Source: Thermoplasmata archaeon
GTDB lineage: Archaea > Thermoplasmatota > Thermoplasmata > Thermoplasmatales > Thermoplasmataceae
Direction: 5' to 3'
Length of the DNA: 9,418 bases
Assembly: GCA_021835265.1 (NCBI GenBank)
Contig: JAKBQK010000415.1
Span: forward strand, 1 to 9,418
Each line of letters opens with the position of its first letter. Within the stretch, counting starts at the first letter, position 1. The position numbers and the translations under genes were made by a program. The notes beneath the pieces are model-generated. The model was not told the origin of the DNA and did not search any database. It worked only from the letters and a program-made list of their open reading frames with translations. Below are positions 7,673 through 9,418 of the stretch, piece after piece.

Positions 7673-8955
7673 AGCTTATCATATCCCCGTAGAAATTCAT
7701 TTGTGTCCGTTAAAGAGAAAAAGTCATTATTTAATATTCTAGGTACGGGAAGAGGAATGATAAACTTCCCACCATTATCTAAAAATGCTTTTTCCTGATT
7801 GGCTATTTCTGTCGCATATTGGTAAGGTAAGACCAGTAAATAATCCGCTTTCATCCCTCGATATTCTTCCAGTGAAATTATTTTAATACCAGTACCGGAA
7901 AGATATTTACCCCATTTATCTGAATTTTTATCTGTGGCATATTTGATAACATTGTTGTCTATATCGCAGTATTCTAGTATTACAAGCCCTCGCGTAGAGG
8001 CTCCATAAATGATTATATTCTTCCCACTTGCAGATAGTTCATATAACATTGAATCCAGCGCATCCCTCTGTTTTTTCATTCTTTCACTAAATTCAGTGTA
8101 AATGGAAACTCTAGAAATATTCATTTTTGACTCAGCTTTACGTATTCGGTCAATTGCCTCGAAGTTTATTTCTTTGGATTTGTCACTTGAATGCTTTATG
8201 TATAGTCTGAAGCTGCCACCGTTTACATTGTTGAGTGCAGCATCAAAGACCTCCATATCATGTTTGGAAAGCAGATACTCCATTGTGGTAAGAGTATAAT
8301 ATCCAACATGTTCGTGACATATGTTATCATAACCAAGATTTCTAATCATTAAACCCAAGTAGTTCATCTGAACAATCCAAACCCCTTCAGGATGAAGTAC
8401 CGAATGAATATCGTTAACGAATGCATTCGGATCGTCTAAATCATAAAACATTGCAATACTTGTAATGATCTTCGCATTTTTATTTGGAAATTTTTCAAAA
8501 AAGGTTTGTCCGTTGAAATAATCATTAATTATAGTTGTTGTGGAAGACGCGCCATATTTCCATAAATTAGACGGTTCAAATCCTACCTTTATTAAGTTTC
8601 TATTTCCATACTGTTTTAACAATGTTCCATCATTTGCCCCAATATCAATCACTAAATCTTGATTGTTTAAGCTTACCCTATTGATTGCGCTATTTACTAT
8701 ATTCGCCAATTCCGAAATCATTGTTTGGCTTGTTCCAGATCTATACCAGTAATGAGTGTATAAATAATCCTTGTTGAATGTGTGCCTGAGCTGTAGAAAA
8801 CCACACATTTTGCACAAAACCAAATCAAGTGGACCTTTTTTTGAACTATCATTGGGGGAATCTACGAAATCCTTTACAACTTGCATACCTAATGAAAATG
8901 CATCCTCAAAATCAGAAGCCCCACATAATCTGCAATTACCTATTTCCTTCCACAT
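7669..8955 (-). CDS. SAM-dependent sugar C-methyltransferase (zinc-binding three-domain type)
   Basis: The 428-residue protein has the three-part build of nucleotide-sugar C-methyltransferases (TylC3, NovU, TcaB9 type). The N-terminal zinc site has C8-x2-C11 and C48-x2-C51. The SAM-binding domain has motif I VIDIGANDGTLL (102-113) and the HEH signature at 214-216 in NICHEHVGYY. The C-terminal Rossmann-like domain includes IIIYGASTRG (314-323) and ends at GKFIIPLPVPRIL. Such enzymes methylate the carbon next to a keto group of a nucleotide-linked 4-keto-6-deoxy sugar. Beside rfbF and rfbG, the expected substrate is CDP-4-keto-6-deoxyglucose or a derivative, giving a branched-chain sugar. It is the first gene of the operon, with a TATA box about 25 bases upstream and no Shine-Dalgarno, consistent with a leaderless mRNA. 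The residue before HEH is Cys213, where characterised C-3 enzymes have Tyr. The family is firm; the methylated carbon is inferred. Confidence 0.92.
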   Translation of the reverse strand: MWKEIGNCRLCGASDFEDAFSLGMQVVKDFVDSPNDSSKKGPLDLVLCKMCGFLQLRHTFNKDYLYTHYWYRSGTSQTMISELANIVNSAINRVSLNNQDLVIDIGANDGTLLKQYGNRNLIKVGFEPSNLWKYGASSTTTIINDYFNGQTFFEKFPNKNAKIITSIAMFYDLDDPNAFVNDIHSVLHPEGVWIVQMNYLGLMIRNLGYDNICHEHVGYYTLTTMEYLLSKHDMEVFDAALNNVNGGSFRLYIKHSSDKSKEINFEAIDRIRKAESKMNISRVSIYTEFSERMKKQRDALDSMLYELSASGKNIIIYGASTRGLVILEYCDIDNNVIKYATDKNSDKWGKYLSGTGIKIISLEEYRGMKADYLLVLPYQYATEIANQEKAFLDNGGKFIIPLPVPRILNNDFFSLTDTNEFLRGYDKL

Positions 8956-8976
8956 GTTTCAGTAATTTATATTGTC

Positions 8977-8984
8977 CTTTTAAA
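8977..8984 (-). promoter_or_regulatory. Archaeal TATA box of the sugar operon
   Basis: The minus strand reads GAAGCG then TTTAAAAG, centred 25-26 bases before the ATG at 8955. This is the spacing for an archaeal TBP site if transcription begins at or beside the start codon. No Shine-Dalgarno lies between box and ATG, so a leaderless transcript is expected. A second AT stretch, ATATAAAT at 8965-8972, is too close to the ATG to act as the box for a full-length message. No other promoter is needed for the six overlapping genes downstream. Confidence 0.6.
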
Positions 8985-9012
8985 CGCTTCGTTTTGGGTA
9001 GCATGGTAGAAT

Positions 9013-9035
9013 GAGCAAAGGCTTGCTCCTTTTTT
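9013..9035 (+). repeat. Perfect hairpin followed by T-tract
   Basis: GAGCAA (9013-9018), a four-base loop and TTGCTC (9023-9028) form a six-pair stem, followed by C and six T (9030-9035). Read on the plus strand it has the form of an intrinsic terminator, but no plus-strand gene ends before it. It might stop antisense transcription running out of the operon promoter region, or mean nothing. Confidence 0.35.
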
Positions 9036-9240
9036 CCACCCCTCTTCTTTCGCTTGACGCCGACTTACAACATTACGATCACTGATAAACTTCTTCATAA
9101 GGTATAATAGAGTATGTATGTGTTCTGTAGAGCTGGTGAATACAGTTTTAACTCTAGCACCTCCAGATTCTTCTGTCCGCCCTTATTCTCCTTCTGTTAG
9201 CACCTGCTTTGCCTCAGTCTGAGACGTTTGAATCGAACCC

Positions 9241-9269
9241 AAAAAAAACACCATGGTCAGGTTACCATG
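9241..9269 (-). terminator. Hairpin plus T8 tract, probable terminator of the upstream unit
   Basis: On the minus strand CATGGT, a six-base loop and ACCATG (9269-9252) form a perfect stem, followed by GTG and eight T (9248-9241). It lies about 80 bases after the stop of the possible partial frame at the right edge and before the operon promoter. That is where a terminator isolating the sugar operon from its upstream neighbour would be. Archaeal polymerase stops on T-tracts, so the T8 run is the stronger part of the evidence. Confidence 0.45.
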
Positions 9270-9347
9270 AAAGAGGTGAACAAAATTCAATGTACTGTTT
9301 TTCTCATTTTAGGACAAAACAGGAATTAAATTAAGATACGATCCCTG

Positions 9348-9418
9348 TTATTTCACCCCCTTTTTGTTTTCCTTGTTGTTTTCTCTCCTTATCTTTTTTG
9401 CCGTTTCTAATTTAGCTT
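9348..9418 (-). CDS. Possible C-terminal end of an upstream minus-strand gene
   Basis: One minus-strand frame is open from the right edge to a TAA at 9350-9348. It would give a 22-residue, Lys/Arg/Glu/Asn-rich tail (AKLETAKKIRR followed by more charged residues, ending KKGVK). The strand is strikingly purine-rich, as expected for such a tail, and a hairpin/T-tract follows 80 bases later. The piece is too short to assign a family and a chance open frame of this length is easily possible; an alternative frame stays open to about 9330. Confidence 0.25.
   Translation of the reverse strand, partial: AKLETAKKIRRENNKENKKGVK

Larger units (their letters stand above)
8956..9347. other. Intergenic region upstream of the operon, no convincing gene
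   Basis: About 390 bases separate the operon from whatever lies to the right. On both strands only short frames occur. Bases 9131-9240 are about 47% G+C by hand count (52 of 110), against roughly 25-40% in sampled lines of the neighbouring genes, so part of it may be an older or foreign remnant. It contains the operon TATA box (8977-8984), a perfect hairpin followed by six T on the plus strand (9013-9035), the palindrome CTCAGTCTGAG near 9213-9223, and a hairpin/T-tract on the minus strand (9241-9269). I see no tRNA, no transposase domain and no terminal inverted repeats. Confidence 0.55.

Noticed and set aside
8967..9098. 43-codon minus-strand frame starting at ATG 9098 and ending 11 bases before the methyltransferase ATG
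   Set aside because: It has no Shine-Dalgarno and no promoter at a sensible distance, and it contains the operon TATA box. The sequence (MKKFISDRNVV onward) resembles nothing I know, and such a length arises easily by chance.
9155..9205. Eight-base direct repeat TAGCACCT (9155-9162 and 9198-9205)
   Set aside because: Only two short copies with no regular spacing or extension; not a CRISPR or operator array.
9224..9242. tRNA-like T-loop (GGTTCGATTC on the minus strand)
   Set aside because: The flanking bases do not form a five-pair T-stem, and no acceptor or anticodon arm is found around it. A run of eight T sits on the other side.
9318..9349. Inverted repeat AACAGG ... CCTGTT with a 20-base loop
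   Set aside because: Six pairs across a long AT-rich loop are expected by chance, with no matching partner copy to suggest an insertion-sequence end.

Overview
The window looks archaeal. It is AT-rich, with frequent ATA isoleucine codons and AGA/AGG arginine codons. The lead gene of the main operon has a TATA-like box (TTTAAAAG) centred about 25 bases before its ATG and no Shine-Dalgarno, as expected for a leaderless archaeal transcript. Several downstream genes instead start at overlapping GTG or TTG codons behind purine-rich Shine-Dalgarno sequences. The large membrane protein carries an ectodomain packed with N-glycosylation sequons, which suits an archaeon that N-glycosylates its surface. 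A member of the Thermoplasmata is my best guess, but no rRNA or other marker here proves it.

Layout: bases 1-921 (+) hold the C-terminal part of a GT4-type glycosyltransferase whose start lies left of the window. Its last 45 bases overlap, tail to tail, the end of a six-gene minus-strand operon covering 877-8955. In transcription order the operon encodes a sugar C-methyltransferase (8955-7669), glucose-1-phosphate cytidylyltransferase RfbF (7672-6899), an NAD(P)-dependent SDR reductase/epimerase (6899-5934), CDP-glucose 4,6-dehydratase RfbG (5937-4870), a divergent GT2-like glycosyltransferase (about 4877-3837) and a 987-residue polytopic membrane protein with a giant ectodomain (3840-877). 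Every junction overlaps by 1 to 17 bases. Bases 8956-9418 lie upstream of the operon. They hold its promoter, a likely hairpin/T-tract terminator of the preceding minus-strand unit, and possibly that unit's last codons at the right edge.

Functional reading: RfbF makes CDP-glucose from glucose-1-phosphate and CTP, and RfbG converts it to CDP-4-keto-6-deoxyglucose. The methyltransferase most likely adds a methyl to a carbon next to the 4-keto group, and the SDR reduces or epimerises the product. The result would be a CDP-activated branched-chain (C-methyl) 6-deoxyhexose. The two soluble glycosyltransferases and the GT-C-like membrane protein are candidates for placing this sugar on a surface glycan. 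The activated-sugar route is well supported by sequence motifs; the exact sugar, the acceptor and the role of the membrane protein are inference.
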